In this document: positions 8,017 through 19,249 of the stretch, piece by piece
Position numbering within the stretch: position 1 is the first letter of the stretch
Layout: each line of letters starts with the position of its first letter
Assembly: GCF_014196925.1 (NCBI RefSeq)
Contig: NZ_JACIEN010000008.1
Location: 181,924-245,923, forward strand
Direction: 5' to 3'
DNA: 64,000 nt
From: Chelatococcus caeni
GTDB lineage: Bacteria; Pseudomonadota; Alphaproteobacteria; Rhizobiales; Beijerinckiaceae
Program-made: the position numbers and the translations under genes
The notes under the pieces: generated by a model
What the model saw: the letters and a program-made list of their open reading frames with translations, nothing else
Told to the model about the DNA's origin: nothing
Databases searched by the model: none

Positions 8017-8231
8017 ATACCTGGCCCGTCCACTTGCCCGCCTGCCGCAGCAGCGGACAGCGCTTCATAGCCGCTGGCGCCGCCTTTGCACAGCCTCGCG
8101 GGCATGCCTCTTAGGGACTGCCTCCAGCATGGGCAGCTCGTGCCCTTTCTCCACCCGGGATTGCCCACCGCGCGCTCTTGACGCCCGCCCCTCGTCATGC
8201 CCTCGTATGGCGCAAAATGGGGGAACAATCC

Positions 8232-9890
8232 ATGTCCATGACCCGAATGCCCATCCGCACGCCCATGACCGCCGTGAAGAACCTCGTCGCCCGCGGCCTC
8301 ACCCGCCGTGGCCTCCTGGGCGCCACCGCGGCCGTCCTCATCGCCACCACGAGCCCCGTCGTCCTTGCCGCGACCCCGAAGGACACGCTCGTCCTCGCCT
8401 GGGCCATCGACGACATCATCACCCTCGACCCCGCCGAATCCTTCGAGATCAGCGCCGGCGAGATCATGGGCAACACCTATGACCGGCTGGTGCGCTTCGA
8501 CGTGGCCGATCCCTCCAAGCTCTACGGCGACCTCGCCGAAAGCTGGACGGTCTCTGAAGACGGCAAGACCTATACCTTCAAGCTGAAGCCCGGCCTCAAG
8601 TTCGCCTCCGGCAATCCGCTGACGGCCGACGACGTCGCCTTCTCGCTGCAGCGCGCGGTCAAGCTCGACCTGTCGCCGGCCTTCATCCTCACCCAGTTCG
8701 GCCTGTCGAAGGACAATGTCGAGGAGAAGGTGAAGAAGATCGACGACCTCACCGTCGTGATCGAGACCGACCAGGCCTATGCACCGACCTTCGTGCTCAA
8801 CTGCCTCACCGCCAACGTCGCCGCCATCATCGACAAGAAGCTCGTCCTCGAGCACGAGAAGGACGGCGACCTCGGCTACGCCTGGCTGAAGACGAACTAT
8901 GCCGGCTCCGGCCCGATGAAGATCCGCGACTGGCGCGCCAACGAGATCCTGGCGCTCGAGCGCAACGACAATTACTACGGCGAGAAGGCCAAGCTGCCGC
9001 GCGTCATCTACCGCCACGTGAAGGAAAGCGCGACCCAGCGCCTCCTGCTCGAGAAGGGCGACGTCGACATCGCCCGCAACCTCAGCCCGGAAGATCTTGC
9101 GGCGGTCGAGAAGAATGCCGACGTCGCCATCACCAACCGGCCCAAGGGCACGATCTACTACATCAGCCTCAACCAGAAGAACCCGACCCTCGCCAAGCCC
9201 GAGGTACGCGAGGCGATGAAGTGGCTGGTCGATTACGACGCCATCGGCGAGACGCTGATCAAGGGCATCGGCACCGTCCACCAGACCTTCCTGCCCATGG
9301 GCCTGCTCGGGGCCATCGACGAGAAGCCCTACAAGCTCGACGTCGCCAAGGCCAAGGAGCTGCTGGAGAAGGCCGGGCTCAAGGACGGCTTCTCGATCAC
9401 CATGGACGTGCGCCAGACGCAGCCGGTCGCTGGCATCGCCGAGGCCGTCCAGCGCACCTTCGCCCAGGCCGGCATCAAGCTCGAGATCATCCCCGGCGAC
9501 GGCAAGCAGACGCTGACCAAGTACCGCGCCCGCAACCACGACCTCTACATCGGCCAGTGGGGCGCCGACTATTGGGACCCCCACACCAACGCCGACACCT
9601 TCGCGCGCAACCCGGACAATTCCGACAACGCGGCCTCCAAGCCGCTCGCCTGGCGCAACGCCTGGGACATTCCGGAATTGACCAAGAAGGCCGATGCCGC
9701 GGTGCTCGAGCGTGACCCGGCCAAGCGCGTGGAGATGTACACCGAGCTGCAGCGCGACCTGCTGAAGACGAGCCCCTTCGTCATCATCTACCAGATGGTC
9801 GAGACCGCAGGCGTGCGGAAGAACGTCGAAGGTTTCGTCCTCGGCTCCACCTCCGACTCGACCTACGTCTTCAGGGTTTCCAAGAACTGA
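8232..9890 (+). CDS. ABC transporter periplasmic substrate-binding protein (SBP_bac_5, peptide/nickel family)
   Basis: 552 residues with an N-terminal export signal containing a twin-arginine pair (GLTRRGLLGATAAVLI) and Ala-rich cleavage region, then a family-5 solute-binding protein with the signature near LTADDVAFSLQRAV and typical SLNQKNP and WGADYWDP segments. It captures a peptide or similar solute in the periplasm for the permease encoded just downstream. The start at 8232 is preferred because GGGGGAAC lies upstream; ATGs at 8178 and 8217 are alternatives. It heads a five-gene plus-strand operon. Confidence 0.9.
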   Translation: MSMTRMPIRTPMTAVKNLVARGLTRRGLLGATAAVLIATTSPVVLAATPKDTLVLAWAIDDIITLDPAESFEISAGEIMGNTYDRLVRFDVADPSKLYGDLAESWTVSEDGKTYTFKLKPGLKFASGNPLTADDVAFSLQRAVKLDLSPAFILTQFGLSKDNVEEKVKKIDDLTVVIETDQAYAPTFVLNCLTANVAAIIDKKLVLEHEKDGDLGYAWLKTNYAGSGPMKIRDWRANEILALERNDNYYGEKAKLPRVIYRHVKESATQRLLLEKGDVDIARNLSPEDLAAVEKNADVAITNRPKGTIYYISLNQKNPTLAKPEVREAMKWLVDYDAIGETLIKGIGTVHQTFLPMGLLGAIDEKPYKLDVAKAKELLEKAGLKDGFSITMDVRQTQPVAGIAEAVQRTFAQAGIKLEIIPGDGKQTLTKYRARNHDLYIGQWGADYWDPHTNADTFARNPDNSDNAASKPLAWRNAWDIPELTKKADAAVLERDPAKRVEMYTELQRDLLKTSPFVIIYQMVETAGVRKNVEGFVLGSTSDSTYVFRVSKN

Positions 9891-9897
9891 GGCCCGC

Positions 9898-10965
9898 ATG
9901 GCACTCGCGGGTTCCGCCACAGCAGGCGGGCGCAGACGCGCCCGCCTGCGTTCCACGGCCATGGCCATCGCGCGCTTTCTCGTCGTCGTCGCGCTGACCT
10001 ATCTCGGCCTCCTCGCCGTCACTTTCTTCATCGGCCGCGTCATTCCCGTCGATCCGGTGCTCGCCATCGTCGGCGATCGGGCGCCCTCGCATGTCGTCGA
10101 GCGTGTGCGCGAGGAACTCGGCCTCAACCTGCCGCTCTACCAGCAGTTCGTCATCTATGTCGGCAAGGCGCTGACGGGCGATTTCGGCATCTCCGTGCTG
10201 ACCTCGAACCCGGTGATGACCGACATCCGCCGCGTCTTCCCCGCGACGCTGGAGCTCGCCACGCTGGGCACGCTCATCGGCGCCTTCCTCGGCGTGCCGC
10301 TCGGCGTCCTCGCCGCGGTGCGGCGCGGCAGCTTCCTCGACCAGGTCGTGCGCGTCATCGGCCTCGTCGGCTATTCGGTGCCGATCTTCTGGCTGGGGCT
10401 GATGGCACTGCTCGTCTTCTATGCCCGCCTCGGCTGGGTGGAAGGCCCGGGCCGCATCGACGTCGTCTACGAATACACCGTCACGCCCGTCACGGGCATC
10501 CTGCTGCTCGACACGGCCATGCAGGGCGAGTGGGAGGCGTTCCGCAACGTCTTCGGCCATCTCATCCTGCCGGCGTCGCTGCTCGGCTATTTCTCGATGG
10601 CCTACATCAGCCGTATGACGCGCTCCTTCATGCTGACGGAGCTCGGCCAGGAATATGTCGTGGCGGCAAGGGCCAAGGGCCTGTCGGAGCGCACGATCAT
10701 CTGGCGCCATGCGCTACGCAACGCGCTGGTGCCGCTCGTCACGGTCATCGCCCTGTCCTACGCCAACCTGCTCGAAGGCTCGGTGCTGACGGAGACCGTG
10801 TTCTCCTGGCCGGGCCTCGGCCTCTACATCACCGATTCGCTGCAGAACGCGGACATGAACGCCGTCCTCGGCGGTACCATCGTCGTCGGCTCGGTCTTCA
10901 TCGGCCTCAACCTGTTGTCCGACCTGCTCTACCGCGTCCTCGACCCCAGAACCCGAGCCCGATAG
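9898..10965 (+). CDS. ABC transporter permease, DppB-type
   Basis: 355 residues, about six membrane segments, with a periplasmic stretch after the first one and the cytoplasmic EAA-like coupling loop ARAKGLSERTIIWRHALRNA that docks onto the ATPase. The family is BPD_transp_1 (DppB/OppB/NikB). It starts 7 bases after the binding-protein gene. An in-frame ATG at 9961 (MAIARFLVV) would start closer to the first membrane helix and is a possible alternative start. Confidence 0.92.
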   Translation: MALAGSATAGGRRRARLRSTAMAIARFLVVVALTYLGLLAVTFFIGRVIPVDPVLAIVGDRAPSHVVERVREELGLNLPLYQQFVIYVGKALTGDFGISVLTSNPVMTDIRRVFPATLELATLGTLIGAFLGVPLGVLAAVRRGSFLDQVVRVIGLVGYSVPIFWLGLMALLVFYARLGWVEGPGRIDVVYEYTVTPVTGILLLDTAMQGEWEAFRNVFGHLILPASLLGYFSMAYISRMTRSFMLTELGQEYVVAARAKGLSERTIIWRHALRNALVPLVTVIALSYANLLEGSVLTETVFSWPGLGLYITDSLQNADMNAVLGGTIVVGSVFIGLNLLSDLLYRVLDPRTRAR

Positions 10966-10979
10966 CGGACCCGCGCAAG

Positions 10980-11900
10980 ATGACGAACGACGCTCAAACC
11001 TGGCGCGCATGGCTGACGAGCGAGCGGCCGGCCTCGCGCCGGCAGGCCCGCCTCGGCCGCGCCTATGCCGCCTGGTCGCGCTTTGCCGACAACCGCCTCG
11101 CCATGGCCGGCCTCTTCATCATCCTGGCCCTGCTCCTCGTCGCCGCCTTCGCCGACGTGATCGCGCCCTATTCGGCCGTGACCGACGGTGACCTGCGCAC
11201 GGCGCGCCTGCTGCCGCCGAGCGCCGCGCACTGGTTCGGCACCGACGACCAGGGGCGCGACATCTTCGCCCGCCTGGTGCACGGCTCGCGCATCACCCTC
11301 TTCGTCGTCATCCTGGTGGCGGTCATCGCCGCGCCCGTCGGCCTCCTCATCGGCACGGTCGCGGGCTATGCGGGCGGCTGGATCGATGCCGTGCTGATGC
11401 GCATCACCGACATCTTCCTCGCCTTCCCGCGCCTCGTGCTGGCACTCGCCTTCGTCGCGGCGCTCGGCCCCGGCATCGTCAATGCCGTCATCGCCATCGC
11501 CATCACCTCCTGGCCGCCCTACGCACGCATGGCCCGCGCCGAGACGCTGACGCTGCGCCATGCGGACTACATCAGCGCTGTGCGGCTGATGGGCGCCTCG
11601 CCCGCCCGCATCATCGCCCGCCACATCATGCCGCTGTGCGTGTCCTCGGTGATCGTGCGCGTGACGCTCGACATGGCCGGCATCATCCTGACGGCGGCCG
11701 GCCTCGGCTTCCTCGGCCTCGGCGCCCAGCCGCCCTCGCCCGAATGGGGCGCCATGATCGCCTCGGGCCGGCGCTTCGTGCTCGACCAGTGGTGGGTCGC
11801 TGCAGCGCCGGGCGTGGCCATCTTCGTCGTCAGCCTCGGCTTCAATCTCCTGGGCGACGGCCTGCGCGACGCGCTCGACCCGAAGGCGGCCGGCCAATGA
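10980..11900 (+). CDS. ABC transporter permease, DppC-type
   Basis: 306 residues: an N-terminal cytoplasmic part, a first membrane helix near 40-62, the DppC-typical HWFGTDDQGRDIFARL, then five further helices with the coupling loop AVRLMGASPARIIARHI. Partner of the DppB-type permease 14 bases upstream. Its stop overlaps the start of the next gene by four bases (ATGA). Confidence 0.92.
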   Translation: MTNDAQTWRAWLTSERPASRRQARLGRAYAAWSRFADNRLAMAGLFIILALLLVAAFADVIAPYSAVTDGDLRTARLLPPSAAHWFGTDDQGRDIFARLVHGSRITLFVVILVAVIAAPVGLLIGTVAGYAGGWIDAVLMRITDIFLAFPRLVLALAFVAALGPGIVNAVIAIAITSWPPYARMARAETLTLRHADYISAVRLMGASPARIIARHIMPLCVSSVIVRVTLDMAGIILTAAGLGFLGLGAQPPSPEWGAMIASGRRFVLDQWWVAAAPGVAIFVVSLGFNLLGDGLRDALDPKAAGQ

Positions 11901-12726
11901 GCGCGCTCCTCGACGTCGAAAACCTGCGCGTCAGCTTTCCCACGCGCTCGGGCGTGGTGGAGGCCGTGCGCGGCGTCTCCTTCACCCTCGGGCGCGAGCG
12001 GCTCGGCATCGTCGGCGAATCGGGCTCGGGCAAGTCGCAGACCGGCCGCGCCATCCTCGGCCTCACCCCGCCGCATGCGACCGTCACCGCCGACCGCCTC
12101 GTCTTCGACGGCACCGACCTGCTCGCCGCGAGCGAGAAGGAACGCCGGACGCTGCGTGGCAAGCGCATCGCCATGGTGCTGCAGGATCCCAAGTTCTCGC
12201 TCAACCCGGTGATGCGCATCGGCGAGCAGATCATGGAAACCCTCGCCGCCCACGGCCGCGGCTCGGGCGCCGAGGCGCGCCGGCGCACGCTCGCCATGCT
12301 GGAGGCGGTGCAGATCCGCGATCCCGAGCGCGTCTTCAACCTCTATCCGCACGAGGTCTCGGGCGGCATGGGCCAGCGCGCCATGATCGCCATGATGCTC
12401 GTCGCCGAGCCGGACATGCTCATCGCCGACGAGCCGACCTCGGCCCTCGACGTGACCGTGCAGCTCCAGGTGCTCTCCATCCTCGACAAGCTCGTCGCCG
12501 AGCGCGGCATGGGCCTCATCTTCGTCTCGCACGACCTCAGGCTCGTCTCCTCCTTCTGCGACCGTGTGCTCGTCATGTATGCCGGCCGCGTGGTGGAGGA
12601 GATCGCCGCCGACAGGCTGCACCAGTCGCAGCATCCCTATACCCAGGGCCTGCTGAACTGCCTGCCGAAGCTCGGGCAGAGCCGCCATCCCCTGCCGGTG
12701 CTCGACCGCAAGCCGGAGTGGGCGGC

Positions 12727-12730
<4 letters not shown>
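11897..12730 (+). CDS. ABC transporter ATP-binding protein, DppD/NikD-type
   Basis: 277 residues with Walker A GESGSGKSQT, signature VSGGMGQR, Walker B MLIADEPTSALD and H-loop VSHD. It is shorter than DppD/OppD (about 320-335) because only the beginning of the C-terminal oligopeptide domain (HPYTQGLLNCLPKL) is present, which makes it nearer NikD in length. Coupled by ATGA overlaps to the genes on both sides. Confidence 0.9.
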
Positions 12731-13479
<749 letters not shown>

Positions 13480-13529
13480 TCGCGGGATCGGCCGGCCCCT
13501 TACTCCGTGCCTCTCGCTCGCTTGCGAAC

Positions 13530-13561
13530 AAAAAATCCGCCGCGCTCGTCGCGCGGCGGAT
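13530..13561 (-). terminator. intrinsic terminator of the Cache chemoreceptor gene
   Basis: A perfect 11-bp stem (ATCCGCCGCGC at 13535-13545 pairing with 13551-13561) with a 5-base loop. On the minus strand it is followed by a run of six T (13535-13530). It lies about 40 bases past the stop of the minus-strand chemoreceptor. On the plus strand it may also help stop transporter transcription, but without a T-tract. Confidence 0.85.
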
Positions 13562-13601
13562 GATCGTTGAACCCTCCGAGGGACGGCTCAGGTCGCCTTC
13601 G

Positions 13602-15335
13602 TCACGCTGCCTTCACCTGCCGGATGAAGCCGTCGACCTGCTGGCGCAGTGCATCGGACTGGCGCACGAGGTCATTGGCCGCCTCGACGATCTGGCTGGA
13701 GACGACGCCCGTCTCGGCCGCCGCACGGCTGACGCCGGTGATGTTCGACGACACCTCCTGCGTGCCCTGCGCCGCCTGCGAGACGTTGCGGGCGATCTCG
13801 TTGGTCGTCGCGCCCTGCTGGTCCACCGCCGAGGCGATCGTCGTCGACACCTCGTCGATCTGGCGGATCGTCTCGGTGATGCTGTCGATGGCCCCGACCA
13901 CGTCGTTGGTGGCGTTCTGCACCGCGGCGATCTGGGCCGAGATGTCGTCGGTCGCCTTGGCCGTCTGCTCCGCGAGGTTCTTGACCTCGGTGGCGACGAC
14001 GGCGAAGCCGCGGCCCGCCTCGCCGGCCCGCGCCGCCTCGATGGTGGCGTTGAGGGCGAGCAGGCTCGTCTGCGAGGCGATGTCGGTGATGAGGCTCACC
14101 ACCTCGCCGATGCGCTGGGCGCTGGAGGCGAGGCCGCGCACCACGTCCGCCGCGGACTTCGTCTGGCCGTTGGCGGCGCTCGCGACACGGGCGGCCGTCG
14201 TCACCTGCTGCCCGATCTCGCGGATGGAGGCCGTGAGCTGCTCGGCGGCCGAAGCGACCGTGTTGACGTTGCTCGTCGCCTGCTCCGCGGCCGCGGCGAC
14301 CGTCGTCGACTGACGGCTGGTCTCCTCGGCGGCGGAGTTCATGGCGCCGGCATTCTGCTGCAGCTGCGAGGCTGCGGCGGCGACGGCACGGGCCACGCCC
14401 ATCGCCTCGGCCTCGAACTTGTTCACCAGCGCCTCGACGTTGCGCGCCCGCTCTTCCTTGGCGAGCTGCTCGGCTTCCTGCTCCGCGGCAAGGCGCTCGC
14501 GCTCGATGGCGTTCTCGCGGAAGACCTCGACCGCACCCGTCATCTCGTCGATCTCATCACGGCCGACGACCGGCGGCACGACGACGTTGCTGTCACCGTC
14601 GGCGAGGCGCAGCATCACGTCGCGCAGGTTGCGCATGCGGCGCGTCAGGTTGCGGGCGAAGACGAAGGCGAAGCCGCCGATGACGAGGAAGAAGGCGAAG
14701 CCGACCGCAGCCGCGACGAGCGCGGCGTGCTGGATGCGCGCCGTCACGTCGTCGGTGTAGACGCCGGTGCCGACGGTCCAGCCCCAGGGACCGAAGCGCT
14801 CGACATAGGCGAGCTTGGGCACCGCCTGCGACATGTCCTCGCCCGCCCGCGGGTAGTCGTAGGAGACGTAGCCGGAGCCCTTGTCCTTGCTGATGGCGAT
14901 CATTTCCTTCACGTACGCCACGCCTTTGGCGTCCTTGGCGTCCATGATGTTCTTGCCCTCCATCGCCGGCTGGCCGCCGTTGACGATGGAATTGCCCTCG
15001 TCATCGATGACGAAGAAATATTCGTCGCCGTTGTAGCGCATGGCGCGGACCACGGCCCGGGCGCGCTGCTGCGCCCAGCCTTCGCCGATGAGGCCCTTCG
15101 CCGTTTCCTGGAACTGCTGGTCGATGGCCTTGATGACGACACCCGTCACCGACTGCAGCATGTCCACGCGGGCATCGCGGATCGAGGTGGCCTGCATGGA
15201 TGCAAGGATGGCCACGATCGCAGCCGTGCTGACCGCAAAGAGCGCGACGACCGCCGCCAGCCGCGCGCCGATCGTCCTGAGGCCGATCTTTCCGAGAAAG
15301 CGACCCAATCCGTTTCGAACCTTGGCAGTTTCCAT
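13602..15335 (-). CDS. methyl-accepting chemotaxis protein with sCache_2 sensor
   Basis: 577 residues: membrane helix 1 (about 24-46), a periplasmic single-Cache domain ([19 protein letters not shown] ... [16 protein letters not shown]), membrane helix 2 (about 187-210), HAMP, and the signalling domain with hairpin tip [19 protein letters not shown] and [18 protein letters not shown]. It would sense a small ligand and feed the Che pathway encoded upstream on the same strand. No C-terminal CheR/CheB docking pentapeptide is seen. The start METAKVRNG is preceded by GGGGTGG; upstream in-frame codons lack signal features. It ends at a good terminator. Confidence 0.93.
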   Translation of the reverse strand: METAKVRNGLGRFLGKIGLRTIGARLAAVVALFAVSTAAIVAILASMQATSIRDARVDMLQSVTGVVIKAIDQQFQETAKGLIGEGWAQQRARAVVRAMRYNGDEYFFVIDDEGNSIVNGGQPAMEGKNIMDAKDAKGVAYVKEMIAISKDKGSGYVSYDYPRAGEDMSQAVPKLAYVERFGPWGWTVGTGVYTDDVTARIQHAALVAAAVGFAFFLVIGGFAFVFARNLTRRMRNLRDVMLRLADGDSNVVVPPVVGRDEIDEMTGAVEVFRENAIERERLAAEQEAEQLAKEERARNVEALVNKFEAEAMGVARAVAAAASQLQQNAGAMNSAAEETSRQSTTVAAAAEQATSNVNTVASAAEQLTASIREIGQQVTTAARVASAANGQTKSAADVVRGLASSAQRIGEVVSLITDIASQTSLLALNATIEAARAGEAGRGFAVVATEVKNLAEQTAKATDDISAQIAAVQNATNDVVGAIDSITETIRQIDEVSTTIASAVDQQGATTNEIARNVSQAAQGTQEVSSNITGVSRAAAETGVVSSQIVEAANDLVRQSDALRQQVDGFIRQVKAA

Positions 15336-15635
15336 GCCAGCCACCCCGCATTCGCAGACCGGCTCTTGCCAGCCGGTCGCCCTTCGTTTGGTGCCGCCCA
15401 CCCTTGCCGGTGCGCGGCGTTGCCTCGCCGATGGGGCCCTCCGTCGGCCGGAGGACCTCCTCGGTCGCATTTCGGAATAGACGCAACTCGGCGGTGTCCG
15501 CTGAGCGAATGAGCCGCCGGCGCTTCCCCGGTCAGACCGGCCGCGGAGACCCGCGCAGGACCGAAGAACGCAGTTCTCCCACCAACACCATGTTCAGCTT
15601 AGGCCGCCAGCCTTGTGCGAAGCTGGAGGACGGCC
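15336..15635. other. 300-base non-coding gap between the Inh-like lipoprotein and the Cache chemoreceptor
   Basis: No convincing gene on either strand. It should contain the minus-strand promoter of the downstream chemoreceptor. I see two inverted repeats: an 8-bp stem at 15357-15364/15371-15378 in the chemoreceptor leader, and a bulged stem at 15601-15636 (AGGCCG with CGGCCT, CCAGC with GCTGG) directly after the lipoprotein stop. Neither has a T-tract. Confidence 0.5.
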
Positions 15636-16349
15636 TCAGCGCGCCAGCGCGAGGCCGGCCCCGGAACTGAGGACGACGCCGCGATAGCCGCCGCGATCCT
15701 CGGCAAGGCGCGCAATGATCGCGCCGCGTGCATAGAGCACCACGTCCGGTCCCTTCAGGTCCCAGCCGTTGATGCTGCGCAGCGCCTCGCTCGCGCAGCC
15801 GCTCGTCGAGGCGCGGTACTGGTCGAGGAGGCCGGCATTGGTCAGCACGAGCTCGCAGGCCTTGCCGCCCGCTTCCGTCATGCGCCAGCGGCCGGAGACC
15901 TGGGACCGCTGCGGCACCGGCTTCGCATGTCCAGCCTGGGGCGGCGTGTAGCCCTTGACCACCTTCGGCGCCGGCAGCGGGCCGGGAGCCGTCGCCCCGC
16001 CCAGGGGCGGAGGGGGGCCCGCCGGTTTCGCCGGCAAGGGCTGCGCCGGCAGGGGCGGCATCGGCGCCTCGCGCACGACCACGCCCCGCGGGCGCATGCC
16101 CACGGCCGGGGCCACGACGACGGCCTCGACCTCCACGGATGGCGGCGCCGCCCGGTAGCACCGCGCCGGCGGGTTCCAAGGGCTGGTGTAATAGCGCTCA
16201 CAGCTGTTGAAGTCGCCCGATGAGCAGCCGGCGAGGACGAGGAGGCCGAGGAGCGGCCCCGCACGGCGGCAGAGCGCCTGCGAGGCAGCCGGCGACCGCA
16301 TCCCGCCCGTCGCCCCGATCGGGGCGGTGAATTCGCGCGTCAGTTTCAT
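15636..16349 (-). CDS. lipoprotein with AprI/Inh-type metalloprotease inhibitor domain
   Basis: 237 residues: a lipoprotein signal with lipobox LAGC (Cys about 42), a proline-rich spacer (about 90-145, PMPPLPAQPLPAKPAG) and a C-terminal domain (about 150-237) with the Inh pattern: SGRWRM, two cysteines (KACELVL and TSGCASEAL), INGWDLKG, and a last beta strand GLALAR. Inh/AprI proteins inhibit serralysin-type zinc proteases in the periplasm; here it would be outer-membrane anchored. The first ATG overlaps the stop of the heparinase-like gene by four bases; MRSPAASQ, 16 codons later, is an alternative. No protease gene is nearby. Confidence 0.75.
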   Translation of the reverse strand: MKLTREFTAPIGATGGMRSPAASQALCRRAGPLLGLLVLAGCSSGDFNSCERYYTSPWNPPARCYRAAPPSVEVEAVVVAPAVGMRPRGVVVREAPMPPLPAQPLPAKPAGPPPPLGGATAPGPLPAPKVVKGYTPPQAGHAKPVPQRSQVSGRWRMTEAGGKACELVLTNAGLLDQYRASTSGCASEALRSINGWDLKGPDVVLYARGAIIARLAEDRGGYRGVVLSSGAGLALAR

Positions 16350-19249
16350 GCCATGCCCCCAAAAGGCATCTCGAATTGCATCGTCAGGCGGGGATCGCCG
16401 AGGCCCTCGGCCAGCCGGCGGCGGGCGGTGTCATCCATGGCGATCAGCACGCCGGCGGTGACGTCGCCCTTCCCCGCGACCGAATAACGAAGAACGTTCG
16501 CCGGTTCTTTCTCGCCGCAGGCTCCCGACAGGAAGCCCTGCTCGCCCCCCGTCCCGGCCTCCTGGCCACAGATGAAGGACAGGCCGTTCAGCACGCCTGC
16601 CCGCGCCTGCGCCACGATCTGCAGCCGGCTGTTGCCGGCGAGGGCAAGGCCGAGATTGGCGGCGACGAGCACCCCGGCGACGCCAGGCCCGAGATGCAGG
16701 AAGCCCTCGGCCGCGAGATCGGCACCGGGCTCGACGCTCGCCAGCCGGTCGAACACCGCGATGCCGGAGAGATCGTCGAGCAGCAGGAAGAGGCGCCGGT
16801 GATGATGGGACGTCCCGTGGACATTGCTGTCGACGAGAAAGGCGCTCGCCCCCTCGAGGGCGACATCCGCCGCGAGCCAGCCGCAGCCGGCAACGCTCTC
16901 CGCATCGACCGGCCGAAGGATGTTGTGGGCGGCGCCCGTGCGGAAGTGGCTGCCCGCCCCGCCATCGCCCCTGACGGCGATGCCGCCGGGATCGGTGATC
17001 CAGCGGATGCCTCTGGCGGCATAGACGAAGGAGCCGCAGTCATCGTGTCCACGGGCACTGCTGGCACCGAAGCGGGTGGCGAAATAGGCCCAGTCCCGCC
17101 CGTCCCTGTGGCGCGCCGTGACGAGCCCTGCCTGCCGGTCGAGCACAAGCGGCGCCGAGGCACGGGCGGCCAGCATCTCGGCCACCGCCGGTTCGGCCAT
17201 CACGTCCCGCCCGCAACGGGCGATGAGATCCCGCAGGATGGGCAGATGCTCCGCACCGCCCGTCGTCTCCCCGAAGGGCGCGAGGCAGCCGTCGGGGTCG
17301 GTCAGCGCCACGCTCGTCGCGATGGCCCGGCCGAGCGGCAGCGCCATGCGCCGGCGCAGGCCCTCCGTGCCCGGCAGGACGGCAAGGACGCCCTGCAGCG
17401 CCAGGCCGACCGCGAGCGCCTCGAAATGCAGATGCGACGAGCCCTCGCTCGGCATCGCCGTCTCGGCGAAGAGCTGCGCCGCCGACCACTCGATGTGGTT
17501 GAGCGCCATGGAGCGCCACAGGGCCGCGAGCGGCAGGCGCGGCAGCGCCGCGGCGACGACCGCGAGCCCGGCCGCCGCATGCAGCCGCTCGCGCGCCTCG
17601 CCGATGAGATTGTCGCCGAGCGCCTCGGCGAGGAACCGGGCATGCCGCACGATCTCGGCGACCAGCCCCGCGCTCTTGCCGACCGGCAGGCCGGCCGCGA
17701 GCGACTGCGCGAGGAGCTGCAGCAACACCTCGACCCGGATCGCCACCGTACGCGGGCCGAACCGATCCTCGTCGTCGACGTCCGCCCGCGGGGCAGCCGC
17801 CTGCCACGACAGTGCGAGGGCGACCGCCTGGGCGAGGCTCTTGCGCTCGCCGCCCTCCGTCAGCGAGACGAGCCAGCCGAGAGCGTGATAGCGGGCGCGC
17901 CACAGACCGCAGCCAAACGGGTCTTCCTGCCAGTCGATGATCTCCGGCAGCGACCAGTCCTCGTGCCCGGCAAGGCGAAGGCGCCCGTCGGCCACGCTGC
18001 CCATGCCGCCGGCGAGCCAGCCGGCGAGATCGGCCTGGACGAACGGCGCCGCGGCGAGCGCCGCTTCGTCGACGAAAGACGCGAGCAGCCCGCGGGCGTC
18101 GCGTTCGGCGATGCCGAACCGCTCGGCCAGGCGGCCAAGCAGCCCCAGCGGGTCGTCTTCGGTCCCGTCCGCAAGTCCATCGTCGGGCGAAACTTCGTAA
18201 GGGAGGATGCGCCGGATATCCGCCCGGCCCCGCGCCTGGAAGCCGATATCGACCGAGCGGGCGCCGGCCGGCGGGGCAAGGCGCAGCGTGAAGCGACGCG
18301 CGCGCCGGTCCGTCGGCAGCATGACGAAGGCGCCGATGCCCTCGGCCTCGAGCGTGCCCTCATAGGGACGCGGCAAGGCCCGGCCCTTGGCATCGCGGTA
18401 GACGATGCGCGCAAAGGCCATGTCCGGCGCGGGCGTTGCGCAGAGCAGCTGGCCGCGCACCGTCAGCCCGCCGCCCGGCACGACACCCCAGCTCTCCCAT
18501 TGCGGCTCCGCGTCGAGGAGCTGGGGTCCCGGCGGCGCCGCGGCCTCTGCGGGCGGCTGCGGCAACGGCCGCAGGCGGGGCGTCGCGATCTCGAACGGCG
18601 CCGTGTTGCGCCAGCTGCGTACCGTCAGTTCCACGCGCTCGGCATGGGCCGGCAGCTGGAAGGCCACGCGCACCTGCGAGACCTTGCGGCCAGGCGCGGC
18701 GGGTCCGGCGACGTCGATCGAGAAGGGGTCGATCCTTCCCCGCATCAACCCGGCGACGGCCGGAAGGTCGAGGCTGACGCCGTCGCCCGTCTGGAAGTCG
18801 AAGCCGAGGCGGACGGCGTCCGGCACCCTGCCGGCCTTCTCGTCATCCGCCCAGGTGAGGGCGAACGCCAGTTCGCACCACTGGCCCGCCGGCACGCCGC
18901 CGAAGGAGAACTGCACCCGCGCCCGGCGGTTGCGCGCCTCCACCACATGCCCCTGGCCGTCGCCGCGGGCGGCCGAATCCGCGCCGTACTGGGCGACGAC
19001 CGGCAGCAGCTCGCGCCCGCCCGTCTCCTGCGCGGAGCCGGGCGCGCGGGCGGGGCCTGCGGGCGGCGGCACGGGCGCGGCCTTCGGCGGCTGCGCCCGC
19101 TTCTTGAGGGGGCCGGGCAAGCGCGGCGGCTGAAACGGCTTCACCCGGTCCGGCGCCTTCGCCAGACCGGGTTGCAAGAGGGCATCGAGACCTGGCCGCA
19201 CGCGCCGCGCCCCCTTCTTCTTTCCCGATTGTTCGTCGTCGCCGCTCAC
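16346..19249 (-). CDS. heparinase II/III-like polysaccharide lyase family protein
   Basis: 967 residues. The N-terminal 75 residues are basic and proline-rich with no export signal. Two beta-rich regions follow (about 100-235 and 250-360), then a helical toroid-like region (about 370-650), then the heparinase II/III C-terminal beta domain (about 690-960) with [20 protein letters not shown] and [14 protein letters not shown]. The family degrades or remodels acidic polysaccharides by beta-elimination. Bacterial members with extra N-terminal beta domains are common near surface-polysaccharide genes. Here it is coupled by ATGA overlaps to a globin chemoreceptor upstream and an Inh-like lipoprotein downstream, an unusual setting. 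Substrate unknown; without a signal peptide its location is unclear. Confidence 0.8.
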   Translation of the reverse strand: MSGDDEQSGKKKGARRVRPGLDALLQPGLAKAPDRVKPFQPPRLPGPLKKRAQPPKAAPVPPPAGPARAPGSAQETGGRELLPVVAQYGADSAARGDGQGHVVEARNRRARVQFSFGGVPAGQWCELAFALTWADDEKAGRVPDAVRLGFDFQTGDGVSLDLPAVAGLMRGRIDPFSIDVAGPAAPGRKVSQVRVAFQLPAHAERVELTVRSWRNTAPFEIATPRLRPLPQPPAEAAAPPGPQLLDAEPQWESWGVVPGGGLTVRGQLLCATPAPDMAFARIVYRDAKGRALPRPYEGTLEAEGIGAFVMLPTDRRARRFTLRLAPPAGARSVDIGFQARGRADIRRILPYEVSPDDGLADGTEDDPLGLLGRLAERFGIAERDARGLLASFVDEAALAAAPFVQADLAGWLAGGMGSVADGRLRLAGHEDWSLPEIIDWQEDPFGCGLWRARYHALGWLVSLTEGGERKSLAQAVALALSWQAAAPRADVDDEDRFGPRTVAIRVEVLLQLLAQSLAAGLPVGKSAGLVAEIVRHARFLAEALGDNLIGEARERLHAAAGLAVVAAALPRLPLAALWRSMALNHIEWSAAQLFAETAMPSEGSSHLHFEALAVGLALQGVLAVLPGTEGLRRRMALPLGRAIATSVALTDPDGCLAPFGETTGGAEHLPILRDLIARCGRDVMAEPAVAEMLAARASAPLVLDRQAGLVTARHRDGRDWAYFATRFGASSARGHDDCGSFVYAARGIRWITDPGGIAVRGDGGAGSHFRTGAAHNILRPVDAESVAGCGWLAADVALEGASAFLVDSNVHGTSHHHRRLFLLLDDLSGIAVFDRLASVEPGADLAAEGFLHLGPGVAGVLVAANLGLALAGNSRLQIVAQARAGVLNGLSFICGQEAGTGGEQGFLSGACGEKEPANVLRYSVAGKGDVTAGVLIAMDDTARRRLAEGLGDPRLTMQFEMPFGGMA

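Noticed and set aside
13530..13561. Terminator of the ABC transporter operon on the plus strand
   Set aside because: The hairpin has its T-tract on the minus strand, so it fits the chemoreceptor gene; on the plus strand it is followed by TGATCG and not by T residues.
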